Assembly (NCBI GenBank): GCA_963817035.1
Contig: CAWFMM010000003.1
Span: forward strand, 620,001-684,000
Source of the DNA: AC-49 sp963817035
GTDB lineage: Bacteria > Actinomycetota > Thermoleophilia > Solirubrobacterales > Solirubrobacteraceae
Reading direction: 5' to 3'
DNA length: 64,000 nt
This document shows, in pieces, positions 16,313-24,504 of this stretch (its first letter is position 1; each line of letters begins with the position of its first letter). Both the position numbers and the translations under genes were made by a program. Below the pieces are notes generated by a model that saw only the letters and a list, made by a program, of their open reading frames with translations, was not told where the DNA came from and ran no database searches.

Positions 16313-17155
16313 GTGGTCGCGATTCTCGGCGGGGCGGGCGCCGCGGTCGCGTGGGCGGTCGGCGCGCTGTGTGCGGCGCGCCTGTCGCGGACGCTCGGCT
16401 CGATGCACGCACTGGCGTGGGTGATGGTGCTCGGCCTGCTCCTGCTCGTGCCGGCGCTCGCGCTCGCGCACCGACCGCACGTCGACACGGAGACGATGAC
16501 GTGGCTCGTGCTCTCAGGCATCGCCAGCGTGGCTGGCCTGTTGATGGTCTACCGCGCGCTGGGCACGGGCCGAATCGGCGTCGTCGCGCCGATCGTCTCA
16601 GCCGAGGGCGCGGTCACGGCGGTGCTGGCGATCATCGGTGGGCAGGCGGTCGGCGTCGGCCAGGCGATCGCGCTCGCCGCTGTGGTCGGCGGCGTCATCC
16701 TGATCGCCCGCCATCCCGACGACGCCGTCGGCGACGAGCCCCCGACCCGCGCCGCCGCCTGGGCCGGCGCGGCGGCGCTGACGTTCGGCTGCGGTCTGTA
16801 CTTCACCGGTCGCGCGGCGGCCGACGTCCCGGCCGTGTGGGCGGTCCTGCCGCCGCGGCTGATCGGCGTGGTGGTCCTCACCCTGCCGCTGGCCGTCGTC
16901 GGACGGATGCAGCTGCCACGGGCCATGGCGCCGATCGCCCTGCTCGGCGCGATCTGCGAGGTCGCCGGCTTCCTCTGCTATGCCGCGGGCGCCGCGCACA
17001 ACATCGCGATCGCCGCGGTCCTCGCCTCGACGACCGGCGCCGTCGCCGCCGTCTTCGCATGGCTTGTGCACACCGAGCGCCTGACGCGGATCCAGGTCGC
17101 GGGGGTCGCGGTGCTGACGCTCGGCGTCGCGGTGCTCAGCGCGCTGACGGCCTGA
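16313..17155 (+). CDS. EamA/DMT-superfamily membrane transporter
   Basis: A 280-residue protein with ten predicted helices in two homologous EamA halves (about residues 1-140 and 145-280). It begins with GTG immediately after the stop codon of the lactonase-like gene. Family members export amino acids or other small metabolites; the substrate is not evident. Its 3' end overlaps the convergent nucleotidyltransferase gene by 20 bases. Confidence 0.85.
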   Translation: MVAILGGAGAAVAWAVGALCAARLSRTLGSMHALAWVMVLGLLLLVPALALAHRPHVDTETMTWLVLSGIASVAGLLMVYRALGTGRIGVVAPIVSAEGAVTAVLAIIGGQAVGVGQAIALAAVVGGVILIARHPDDAVGDEPPTRAAAWAGAAALTFGCGLYFTGRAAADVPAVWAVLPPRLIGVVVLTLPLAVVGRMQLPRAMAPIALLGAICEVAGFLCYAAGAAHNIAIAAVLASTTGAVAAVFAWLVHTERLTRIQVAGVAVLTLGVAVLSALTA

Positions 17156-17678
17156 GGGCGTCGAGGCGGGCCAGGCGCGGGTCGCCGGGCCCGAGCATCG
17201 AGTCGACCTGAGCGCTGACCGCGTCGACGTCGAGCGTCCCGGCGTCGGCCATCTCCTGAAGATCGGCCCAGTCGCGGACGCGGTCGAACATGACCTTGAA
17301 CACCGCCAGCTCCACTGGGCCGAGCACGGGGATCCTCACCCCCTCATACGGCACCACCCGTCGATGCGCCGCAGCATCCGCGTGAACCGGAACGTAGTCG
17401 AAGAACAGGTCGACGGGTGTCCCGTCCCACCACAGCCGGATCTGCCCGTCGCGGGCGATGAGCCGCGCCGCGTCTTCAGCCACCAGGACTCCTTCGGGGA
17501 GCGCGGAGAGCACACGGGTCGGGTCGGATGCGGGCACGAAGACGTTGACGTCGATGTCGCTGGTGCCGCGTGGGTTGAGCGTCCAGAACGTCAGCGAGAT
17601 CGCGCCGCCGAATGCGTGGGGAACGCGTCCGCGTGACAGTGCGCGGTGCAGCGCAACCAGCTTCTCGGAGAGCGTCAT
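17136..17678 (-). CDS. nucleotidyltransferase-fold protein, candidate toxin
   Basis: A 180-residue protein of the minimal nucleotidyltransferase fold. The GG...RGTSDIDVNVFV block (residues about 24-48) supplies the glycine pair and DxD metal ligands, and VDLFFDY gives a third acidic residue. AbiEii-like and MNT toxins have this core. The start overlaps the stop of the XRE gene upstream (4 bases), so the two are co-translated. Such HTH plus nucleotidyltransferase pairs are commonly toxin-antitoxin modules; here that is inference from layout. Confidence 0.75.
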   Translation of the reverse strand: MTLSEKLVALHRALSRGRVPHAFGGAISLTFWTLNPRGTSDIDVNVFVPASDPTRVLSALPEGVLVAEDAARLIARDGQIRLWWDGTPVDLFFDYVPVHADAAAHRRVVPYEGVRIPVLGPVELAVFKVMFDRVRDWADLQEMADAGTLDVDAVSAQVDSMLGPGDPRLARLDALRPSAR

Positions 17679-18007
17679 CGACGAGTCGAGAGCCGCGGGT
17701 AGCGCAGGGTTGGCTCATGGCGCACGGGGAACGTCTCAGCGAAGGCGATGACCTCAGCCAGCCCACGGCCGGCCGCCGCCAACTGCGTGGCACTCGGCTC
17801 GACGATGGCACTAGGCGCGTCGGCGACGCTGAGGCGCATCCCGGTCGCGGCCAGGAGCCGGCTGAGCGTCGCGACAGCCGGCTCCTTGGCGCCGCTCTCG
17901 TACGCAGAGATCGTGGCCTGTGAGGTGCCGGTCGCGGCGGCCAGCGCCGCCTGGCTGATGCCGGCCCGGCGGCGCGCGTGGCGCAGGATCGAGGCTGCGG
18001 AATCCAT
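17675..18007 (-). CDS. XRE-family helix-turn-helix regulator, candidate antitoxin
   Basis: A 110-residue protein. The Cro/C1-type HTH spans about residues 8-60 (LRHARRRAGISQAALAAATG, then SQATISAYESGAKEP), followed by a C-terminal region of about 50 residues that could bind the partner. A perfect TATAAT lies 6 bases before the ATG, so the mRNA is leaderless, and a palindrome overlapping it is a likely autoregulatory operator. It is encoded directly after ridA, with its promoter lying in the end of that gene. Confidence 0.85.
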   Translation of the reverse strand: MDSAASILRHARRRAGISQAALAAATGTSQATISAYESGAKEPAVATLSRLLAATGMRLSVADAPSAIVEPSATQLAAAGRGLAEVIAFAETFPVRHEPTLRYPRLSTRR

Positions 18008-18013
18008 CCCGCC

Positions 18014-18032
18014 ATTATATCCGATCAGATAT
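18014..18032 (-). promoter_or_regulatory. leaderless promoter and palindromic operator of the XRE gene
   Basis: On the minus strand TATAAT (18019-18014) is followed by 6 bases and the ATG at 18007. Overlapping it, ATATCTGATCGGATAT (18032-18017) is a palindrome with one mismatched pair. The upstream ridA stop codon (18027-18025) lies inside the palindrome. Confidence 0.65.
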
Positions 18033-18435
18033 TGCCACTCCACCCGCCGACGCGCCACGCGACAAGGTCGACCTCGACCAGGGCACCGACGGCCAGGCCT
18101 GAGGTGCCGACGCACGTACGGCTCGGCAACCGCGTGGGGAACCAGGCCTCGTAGGCCTCGTTGAACGCGCCGTAGTCGGCGGCGAAGTCGAGCAGGTAGG
18201 CGCGGGCGGAGACGACGTCGTGCAGCGATCCGCCGGCGAGCTTCACCACCTGGGAGAGGTTCTCCATCACGCAATCGGTCTGCTCGACGATCCCTCCCGA
18301 AACGAGGCGGCCGCGCAGGTCGGTCGGCATCTGGCCGGTGACGTAGAGCGTCTCGCCGGCCGCGGTCGCATGGGCGAACGGCGCGACCGCGGGCGGCACT
18401 CCGTCGGCCGGGCCGAAGGTGAAGGCGCGGATCAC
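18025..18435 (-). CDS. RidA family protein, last gene of the guanidine operon
   Basis: A 136-residue protein of the YjgF/YER057c/RidA family, homotrimeric enzymes that hydrolyse reactive enamines/imines or act on related amide compounds. Conserved parts are ETLYVTGQMP, VVSARAYLLDF and the C-terminal VEVDLVAW. GTG at 18435 gives a GTGA overlap with the acetamidase stop and a normal N-terminus (MIRAFTFGPADG). An ATG at 18459 would add eight residues and enlarge the overlap. In this operon it may act on an unstable nitrogen intermediate; that is inference. Confidence 0.85.
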   Translation of the reverse strand: MIRAFTFGPADGVPPAVAPFAHATAAGETLYVTGQMPTDLRGRLVSGGIVEQTDCVMENLSQVVKLAGGSLHDVVSARAYLLDFAADYGAFNEAYEAWFPTRLPSRTCVGTSGLAVGALVEVDLVAWRVGGWSGNI

Positions 18436-19463
18436 CTCGCCGACCAGCGCGGGAAGCATGTCGTGTCGATGCGCCCGTGCACACCGTGGCGCCCGTCGAC
18501 CACCTGGGTGATCGTGAAGTCGACGGCCAGCGACGCGAACGCGTAGGCGTCGTCGCGGCTCAGCCGGTAGCGCGACTGCAGCACGCCGAGCGTGCGCAAC
18601 GCCGCTGCGCGCATCGCCTCGTCGAGCGTGTCGCCGAAACCGTGGACGAGGACCTCGCCGGCGGTCTCGAGGATCGGCACATGGACATCGAGGTCGCGGC
18701 GCACGGTCAGCCGCAGCAGCCCGTTGAGCGACGACTCCAGCGCGGTCCCGGCGATCTCGCCGTCGCCCTGGGAGACGTGCGGATCGCCGACGGACAGCAA
18801 CGCCCCGTCGACCTGGATCGGATAGAGCATCCGCCCGCCGGCCCCGATGCGCCAGTTGTCGATGTTGCCACCGTGATCGCCCGGCGGGACCGACGAGTGC
18901 CGGCCTGGCGCTGCGGGCGCGACGCCCATCGTCCCGAAGTGCGGGCGCAGCGGCACGACGACACCGTCGAGCGCCGGCTCGCGCTCGACGCTGCCGGGGG
19001 CGACGATCGTCCCGGGCTGGTCGTAGAGCGGCGTCGTCTTCCAGTCGTAGGCGAACAGCGCCCGCGCGAGCAGCGCGACCGGGTCGAGCTCAAAGACCGT
19101 GACGCGCTCCTTCTGGAAGACGTCGTAGAGATGACCCCAGTGGCCGCTGACGTTCGCGCCGTAGGGCAGCCGCGGCTCGGCGCGCAGGATGTCGACCTGG
19201 AGCACGTCACCGGGCCGCGCGCCCTCGATGGCGATCGGGCCGGTGAGGATGTGCGGGCCCGGGCCGCGCTCCTGCACGCGGTCATAGACCGCCTCGACGC
19301 CCGCGTCCATCAGCAGGTCGGGCGCGTCACCGGCCTGATGGGTCAGCGTCTCGATCTCGACGAGGTCGCCGCTGCGCACCGTCAGCACCGGCTCCAGGGA
19401 CGGATCGAAGTGGCCCCAGTGCACGGTCTCCGGCGTCGCCGGCAGCTGGTGAACCGCGCTCAT
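18432..19463 (-). CDS. acetamidase/formamidase family protein
   Basis: A 343-residue member of the FmdA_AmdA family, metal-dependent amidases releasing ammonia from formamide or acetamide. Features include HWGHFDPSLEPVL and GDLVEIET near the start, HILTGPIAIEGARPGDVLQV, the PPGDHGGNIDN motif with likely metal ligands, and LLSVGDPHVSQGDGEI. It overlaps allophanate hydrolase upstream and RidA downstream by 4 bases each. Within a guanidine-controlled operon it may handle a one-carbon amide side product. Confidence 0.9.
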   Translation of the reverse strand: MSAVHQLPATPETVHWGHFDPSLEPVLTVRSGDLVEIETLTHQAGDAPDLLMDAGVEAVYDRVQERGPGPHILTGPIAIEGARPGDVLQVDILRAEPRLPYGANVSGHWGHLYDVFQKERVTVFELDPVALLARALFAYDWKTTPLYDQPGTIVAPGSVEREPALDGVVVPLRPHFGTMGVAPAAPGRHSSVPPGDHGGNIDNWRIGAGGRMLYPIQVDGALLSVGDPHVSQGDGEIAGTALESSLNGLLRLTVRRDLDVHVPILETAGEVLVHGFGDTLDEAMRAAALRTLGVLQSRYRLSRDDAYAFASLAVDFTITQVVDGRHGVHGRIDTTCFPRWSAR

Positions 19464-21208
19464 GCCGGTAGGGCGCCGGCGGCGCTGGCCTCGCGCGCCA
19501 GGTGCGCACGCCAGCCGCCGAGCGCCGTCACGTCGCGTGCGCCGTCCAGCTGCGCGGCGAAGCCCTCGCAGATGAAGCCATGGACCTCGCTGCCGTCCTC
19601 GAGCACCGCGCGGCCGATGCCCAGCGGCGCCGGGACCTCGGTCATCAGCTCGCCGAGCGCGGCCGGCGAGAGCTCCCAGACCTCGGCTTCGATCGCCCTG
19701 CCCCCCTCGGCGACGCGGACCAGCCCCGGCCGCGCAAGGCCTGGGCCGGGCAGGGCATACAGCCGATACACCGGCGCCGTTGAGGTGATCGCGACGAGCC
19801 TCGCGCCGCGCCCCGTGAGCTGGTGGTTGAGCGGCAGTCCGGACAGGTGAGCGCCGACGACGGCCAACCGCACGGTGCCCGGTGCGCCGGGCACCGGCGA
19901 CTCGCCGCGCCACTGGGCGGCGAGCTCGAGCAGGCGATGGTCGTGGAACGCGGGCGCGAGCAGCGTCACCCCGAACGGCAGCCCATCGGTGCGACGCGGC
20001 GCCGGGATCGCGATCGCCGAGAGATCCATCAGGTTGACGAAGTTGGTGAAGCGCCCGAGCGCCGCGTTGGCCCCGACCGGGTCCGCGGCGACCTGGTCCA
20101 GGGTCGGGTGGCCGGGCGTCGTCGGCAGCAGCAGCGCGTCGGCGGCCGCCCAGACCGGATGCGCGTCGCGGATGCAGCGCGCGAGCTCGTGCATCGCGCT
20201 GAAAACCGCGGCGCCGGTCGTCGTTGCGCCCTGCTCGATGATCGACGCGACTGTCTCGTTGAGCCCGTCGGGCTCTCCCGCGACGATCGCCCCGAGGTCG
20301 GCGGCGCGCTCGGCGACCCACGCGTCGTAGAGCAGCGGTGCGGCATCGAGCAGCGGCGCGACATCGACCTCGACCAGATCGAAGTGTTCACGCGCGTAGC
20401 CGAGCGCGGCCTCCCACGCGGCCTGCGCCTCCGGCTCCTCGAACGTCAGCTGGCCGGGTCGCGGAACCGCGACGGTGCCGATCCGCGGTGCCGTCGGCGC
20501 CGCAGCGACGCGGCTGTACGGATCCTCGGGATCGTGGGCCGCACTGACCTCGAGGACGAGTGCCGCGTCGGCGACATCGTTGGTCATGATCGAGACGCAG
20601 TCGAGGCTCGCGCACGCAGGAACGACGCCGGTCGTCGAGAGCATGCCGCGCGTCGGCTTGAGCCCGACGAGCTCGTTGAAGCCGGCCGGCACGCGGCCCG
20701 ACCCGGCGGTGTCGGTGCCCAGTGCGAAGGCGACGTGGCCGAGCGCGACGACCAGCGCGGAGCCCGAGCTCGACCCGCCCGAGATCCGCTCGCTGTCGAA
20801 GGCGCTCGACAGCACGCCGTACGGGCTCCGTGTGCCGACCAACCCGGTCGCGAACTGGTCCATGTTCGTCTTGCCGATCAGGATCGCCCCGGCGTCGAGC
20901 AGCCGCTGTACGGCCGGAGCCGTGCGTTGCGCGACCGGCGCATAGCCGGGGCAGCCCGCCGTCGTCGCCATCCCCGCGACGTCGATGTTGTCCTTGACCG
21001 CGAACGGCACGCCGTAGAGCGGCATCGAACGGTCGGCGCTCGCGAGTGCGGCGACGGCGGCGTCGAGGGTCTCGTCGTCGACCAGCGCGATCCATGCCGC
21101 GACGGCCGCGTCGGCGGCAATCCGCGCGCGCACCTGGGCGACGACGTCGGTCGGGTCGCGACGGCTGGCGCGGTAGTCCTCGAGCAGGCGCTGCGCGCTG
21201 AGCATCAT
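19460..21208 (-). CDS. atzF: allophanate hydrolase
   Basis: A 582-residue amidase-signature enzyme that hydrolyses allophanate to two ammonia and two CO2. The Ser-Ser-Lys triad lies in PFAVKDNIDV, GGSSSGSA and GTDTAGSGRVPAG. After the amidase domain (about residues 1-440) there is the C-terminal domain of true allophanate hydrolases (about 465-582, RLAVVGAHLSGLPLNHQL to the end), which separates AtzF/DUR1,2-type enzymes from general amidases. It lies between the carboxyltransferase and acetamidase genes, overlapping both. It is the last step of the urea-carboxylase, guanidine-carboxylase and biuret routes. Confidence 0.92.
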   Translation of the reverse strand: MMLSAQRLLEDYRASRRDPTDVVAQVRARIAADAAVAAWIALVDDETLDAAVAALASADRSMPLYGVPFAVKDNIDVAGMATTAGCPGYAPVAQRTAPAVQRLLDAGAILIGKTNMDQFATGLVGTRSPYGVLSSAFDSERISGGSSSGSALVVALGHVAFALGTDTAGSGRVPAGFNELVGLKPTRGMLSTTGVVPACASLDCVSIMTNDVADAALVLEVSAAHDPEDPYSRVAAAPTAPRIGTVAVPRPGQLTFEEPEAQAAWEAALGYAREHFDLVEVDVAPLLDAAPLLYDAWVAERAADLGAIVAGEPDGLNETVASIIEQGATTTGAAVFSAMHELARCIRDAHPVWAAADALLLPTTPGHPTLDQVAADPVGANAALGRFTNFVNLMDLSAIAIPAPRRTDGLPFGVTLLAPAFHDHRLLELAAQWRGESPVPGAPGTVRLAVVGAHLSGLPLNHQLTGRGARLVAITSTAPVYRLYALPGPGLARPGLVRVAEGGRAIEAEVWELSPAALGELMTEVPAPLGIGRAVLEDGSEVHGFICEGFAAQLDGARDVTALGGWRAHLAREASAAGALPA

Positions 21209-23157
21209 GCGCGCCGGGCGGCCAGAGCCGCGGTCGCTTCCCAGGCGCTGCGCTCGTGCGCGAACGCCGCCTCGCGCTGCACGCGGAACGTCGTGATCTG
21301 GTCGTCGTGTTCGGCCAGGAACCGCTCGTGCGCGGCGAGCGAGAAGTCCTGGGGCTCGGTGCGCGGCGCCCACTCGCCGGCTGCGCTGCGCGCGCGCAGG
21401 ACCTCGAGCTCCTCCTCGGCGACGAGCTCGAAGCGCAGCTGGTCGAAGTGGCGCAGCAGCCACGGCGGCTGCGATGCGGTGTGCCAGACCGGCACCGTTC
21501 GACCGACGAGCTGGTACCCGCCCGGCCCCTCGACGCCGTACACGCACAAGAACGCGCCGCCGATGCCGACGGCGTTGGCTGGAGTCCACGTGCGGGCCGG
21601 GCTGTACTTGGTCGTGACCAGGCGGTGGCGCGGGTCGATCGGCACGGCGACCGGCGCGCCCATGTAGACGTCACCGAGGCCGAGGACGAGGTAGGACGCA
21701 GAGGTGACGATGTCGCGCACCGCATTCTCATCGGGAAGGCCGTTGATGCGCCGGATGAACTCGATGTTGTCCGGGCACCACGGCGCGTCTTCGCGGACCG
21801 AGGTCGCGTAGCGATCGACAGCAGTCTGAGCCTGTGAGTGGCGCCAGGCCAGCGGCAGGTAGACGGTACGCGCGGCGACGACGATGTCATCGGGGGCCGG
21901 AAGCTCGGCATGGATGCGGACGATCGCGCGCAGCAGCGCCGCCTCGCGCACGATGTCGGGGTCGAACTGCACATGCAGCGATCGCACACCCGGCGTCAGG
22001 TCGGTCACGCCCGCGATCGGCTCGGCCTCCAGAGCTTGGCGCAGCGCATGCGCCCGCACCCGCGAGCGCAGGTCGAGCACCGGCTCACCAAACTCGACGA
22101 GCAACGCGCGCTCGCCCGCTCGGCGATAGGTCACCGGCCCGCCCGCGTGCTCGCGTGGGATGTCGAGCACCGGGGCCGGGACCGGACGCGGCGCCGGTGC
22201 AGCAGCCGGCGGCCGTCCCGCGATCTCGGAGTCGTGCGCCGCCGCCAGCGCCGCGGCATCCTCCGGCGCGATCGGCTCGAGCACCACGCGATCTCCGGCC
22301 CGCACCTGCCCCAGTCGCCACAGGTCGGCACGCACGACCTGCCCGACGGCCACGAAGCCACCGAGGCTCGGCCCGTCCGGGCCGACGACAACCGCCATAT
22401 CTCCCGCCAGCATGATCGTCCCCACACCGTAGGCGCTGTCGAGGATGTTCGACGGATGCAGACCCGCCTCGCCCCCATCACCGCGCGCGAAGCCGGGCAG
22501 CGGGCCGACGAGGCGCACGCCCGTGCGATCGGAGTGGTGGTGCACGGTCCACGGCTCGGCGAACAGCGCCGCGAGGCCGTCGGGGCGCAGCAGATCCGGG
22601 GCTCCGTGCGGCCCGGGCACGAGGCGCAGCGTCCATTCGTTGCGGATCACGGGCGCGGCGACCGCGGCCGTCGCCGGCTCGTCCACGGCATCGCCACCGT
22701 CGACGCTCAGCACGTCGCCACGGCGCAGCGGTCGCCCGCCGAGCCCGGCCGCCACGAACGTCGAGCGGCTGCCGAGCGCCGGCGTGCCGGTCAGTCCGCC
22801 GCGCACGAGCACGTACGCGCGCAGCCCGACGCCGCGGATCGCTCCAAGCTTGAGGACGCTGCCGGCCGGAACCGACAGCGCCCGCCACTGGTCGACCGGT
22901 ACGCCGTCGACTGTCACGACGAGCGCGGCACCGGTCACCGCAATGACAGCGTCCGAAGCGAAGCGCAGCGTCGGCCCGGTCAGTGCCGCCTCCAATCCGG
23001 CCGCACCTTCGGCATTGCCGACGAGTCGGTTGCCGATCCGCAGCGAACGGTCGTCCATCGGCCCGGACGGCGGCACCCCGACCTCCCACAGGCCGGTGCG
23101 GCCCGGGTGGTCCTGAACGGTGGTCAGCGTTCCCGGCGAGAGCACCTCAAGGCTCAT
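21205..23157 (-). CDS. urea/guanidine carboxylase carboxyltransferase part (AHS2-AHS1) without biotin carboxylase or BCCP
   Basis: A 650-residue protein equal to the middle of urea carboxylase. It has an AHS2/KipA-like domain (about residues 1-310; VLSPGTLTTVQDHPGRTGLW, GVPPSGPMDDRSLRIGN) and then an AHS1/KipI-like domain (about 330-560; YRRAGERALLVEFGEP). The tail (PWLLRHFDQLRFELVAEEEL... to ARRA) ends where a biotin-carrier domain normally begins. A complete enzyme of about 1200 residues also has an N-terminal biotin carboxylase; neither that nor the AMKM biotin site exists here or elsewhere in the operon. The protein may borrow these subunits, or act like the related PxpB/PxpC oxoprolinase proteins. 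The start at 23157 overlaps the upstream gene by 11 bases. Confidence 0.88.
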   Translation of the reverse strand: MSLEVLSPGTLTTVQDHPGRTGLWEVGVPPSGPMDDRSLRIGNRLVGNAEGAAGLEAALTGPTLRFASDAVIAVTGAALVVTVDGVPVDQWRALSVPAGSVLKLGAIRGVGLRAYVLVRGGLTGTPALGSRSTFVAAGLGGRPLRRGDVLSVDGGDAVDEPATAAVAAPVIRNEWTLRLVPGPHGAPDLLRPDGLAALFAEPWTVHHHSDRTGVRLVGPLPGFARGDGGEAGLHPSNILDSAYGVGTIMLAGDMAVVVGPDGPSLGGFVAVGQVVRADLWRLGQVRAGDRVVLEPIAPEDAAALAAAHDSEIAGRPPAAAPAPRPVPAPVLDIPREHAGGPVTYRRAGERALLVEFGEPVLDLRSRVRAHALRQALEAEPIAGVTDLTPGVRSLHVQFDPDIVREAALLRAIVRIHAELPAPDDIVVAARTVYLPLAWRHSQAQTAVDRYATSVREDAPWCPDNIEFIRRINGLPDENAVRDIVTSASYLVLGLGDVYMGAPVAVPIDPRHRLVTTKYSPARTWTPANAVGIGGAFLCVYGVEGPGGYQLVGRTVPVWHTASQPPWLLRHFDQLRFELVAEEELEVLRARSAAGEWAPRTEPQDFSLAAHERFLAEHDDQITTFRVQREAAFAHERSAWEATAALAARRA

Positions 23158-23800
23158 GCGGCCCCCACACCAGAAGCCGTACCGGCGTCGGGTCATAGCC
23201 GTTGCACGGGTTGTTGAGCTGGGGGCAGTTGGAGATCAGCACCACCGTGTCGCGCTGGGCCCCGAGCTCGACGTACTTGCCCGGCGCCGAGATTCCGTCA
23301 GCGAAATCGAGCCCGCCATCGCTGCTGACCGGGACGTTCATGAAGAAGTTGATGTTGTTGGTCAGGTCGCGTTTGTCGAGGCCTCGCCCCCACACGAGCG
23401 CCTGGGCCAGGAACGTGTTGCGACACGCGTGCATGTGGCGCGTGTGCTCGCCATAGCGGATGGCGTTTGACTCCTGCGAGCACGCCCCGCCGAGCGTGTC
23501 GTGGCGCCCGCACGTGTCGTCGACGATCGTCACCAGCGGCTCGCCGTCGAGCGCCAGCAGGCGCGATCCCAGCGTCAGGTAGACGGCTCGCTGCTCACGC
23601 AGCGTGTCGACCGCGCTGTAGCGGTTGGCGTAGTCGTGAGCGTCGAAGAACAGCGTGTCGACCGCCTGGTTTCCGTGCAGATCGACGATCCGCAGCACCT
23701 CGCCGGCGCCGAGCTCGCCGATCCAGCCGTCACCCGCGCCGACGTCGAGCGACAGCCGCGCGGCGGCCGGGTCGCGGACGATCGCGCCGTTCGCGCTCAT
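23147..23800 (-). CDS. DUF1989 protein, urea-carboxylase-associated type (carboxyguanidine deiminase subunit)
   Basis: A 217-residue protein of the UAAP/DUF1989 family, one of two in tandem. Diagnostic stretches are LRIVDLHGNQAVDTLFF, DDTCGRHDTLGGACSQES (Cys and His probably metal ligands), NTFLAQALVWGRGL and NNINFFMNVPV. Pairs of such proteins next to a urea-carboxylase-like enzyme form carboxyguanidine deiminase (CgdA/CgdB), which turns carboxyguanidine into allophanate and ammonia. The ATG overlaps the stop of the other DUF1989 gene (ATGA). Confidence 0.88.
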   Translation of the reverse strand: MSANGAIVRDPAAARLSLDVGAGDGWIGELGAGEVLRIVDLHGNQAVDTLFFDAHDYANRYSAVDTLREQRAVYLTLGSRLLALDGEPLVTIVDDTCGRHDTLGGACSQESNAIRYGEHTRHMHACRNTFLAQALVWGRGLDKRDLTNNINFFMNVPVSSDGGLDFADGISAPGKYVELGAQRDTVVLISNCPQLNNPCNGYDPTPVRLLVWGPHEP

Positions 23801-24504
23801 CGCAGCGACGCCTCGGTCACGGCGAAGCCACGCTCGTTCTCCGCACACGCCAACCGCGTCTCGTCGCGCGGGTCGGCCGGCGCGACGCTCTTGAGCACCA
23901 GCCGCACCGGTCGCGGGCTCCAGGGCGTGTCGTCGAGCGGATGGGGAACGCTGCTCAGCACGACGAGCGTGTCGAGCTCGAAGCGCAGCGTCACCCTCGA
24001 CCCTGGCTTCGACCAGCCGCCGACGAACCCCAGCTCGCCGTCAGGCCCGATGCCGACCTTCGAGAAGAAGTTGATGTTCGCGACGAGGTCGCGCGCGCCG
24101 AGCCCGTGCTTGGCCAGCTCGATCAGCAACGCGTCACGTGCGCTGCGCCGCCACGCGTTTCGGTGCTCCTGGTAGCTCGCCGCGCCCCACTGCTCATCAA
24201 CGATGCGGGTCGTCGCGTGGCCGGTGATCGTGTCGTGCCACCCGAGGCTGTCGTGGGTGATCGACGCGAGCACTCGCCCCATGTCGGAGTACAGGCCGAC
24301 CCCGGACGTCAGCCGACTCACGCGCTGGGCCTTGAGCGTGTCGGGCATGCAGTAGCGCTCGAGCGGATCGCCGGCCGCGTACAACAGGGCCGCCACGTTT
24401 GCCCCGCCCTCGAGATCGGTGAGCGTGAGCGCGGTCCCGCGGCGGCAGGTCCGCGACCAGCTCCCCGCCGGAGCGAGGACCGCTTCGAGCAGCGGCCCAG
24501 CCAT
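23797..24504 (-). CDS. DUF1989 protein, second carboxyguanidine-deiminase-type subunit
   Basis: A 235-residue protein of the same family as its downstream neighbour but of the other subtype: SRTCRRGTALTLTDLEGGAN, ERYCMPDTLKAQRVSRLTSG, LYSDMGRVLASIT, DTITGHATT and NINFFSKVGIGPDG. Both subtypes side by side are expected for the heteromeric deiminase of guanidine degradation. The start overlaps by one base the stop of the permease gene before it. Confidence 0.88.
   Translation of the reverse strand: MAGPLLEAVLAPAGSWSRTCRRGTALTLTDLEGGANVAALLYAAGDPLERYCMPDTLKAQRVSRLTSGVGLYSDMGRVLASITHDSLGWHDTITGHATTRIVDEQWGAASYQEHRNAWRRSARDALLIELAKHGLGARDLVANINFFSKVGIGPDGELGFVGGWSKPGSRVTLRFELDTLVVLSSVPHPLDDTPWSPRPVRLVLKSVAPADPRDETRLACAENERGFAVTEASLR

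Noticed and set aside
18477..23217. Several long plus-strand frames opposite the acetamidase, allophanate hydrolase and carboxyltransferase genes
   Set aside because: They are Arg/Asp-rich shadow frames of well-supported minus-strand genes, with no family features or promoters.
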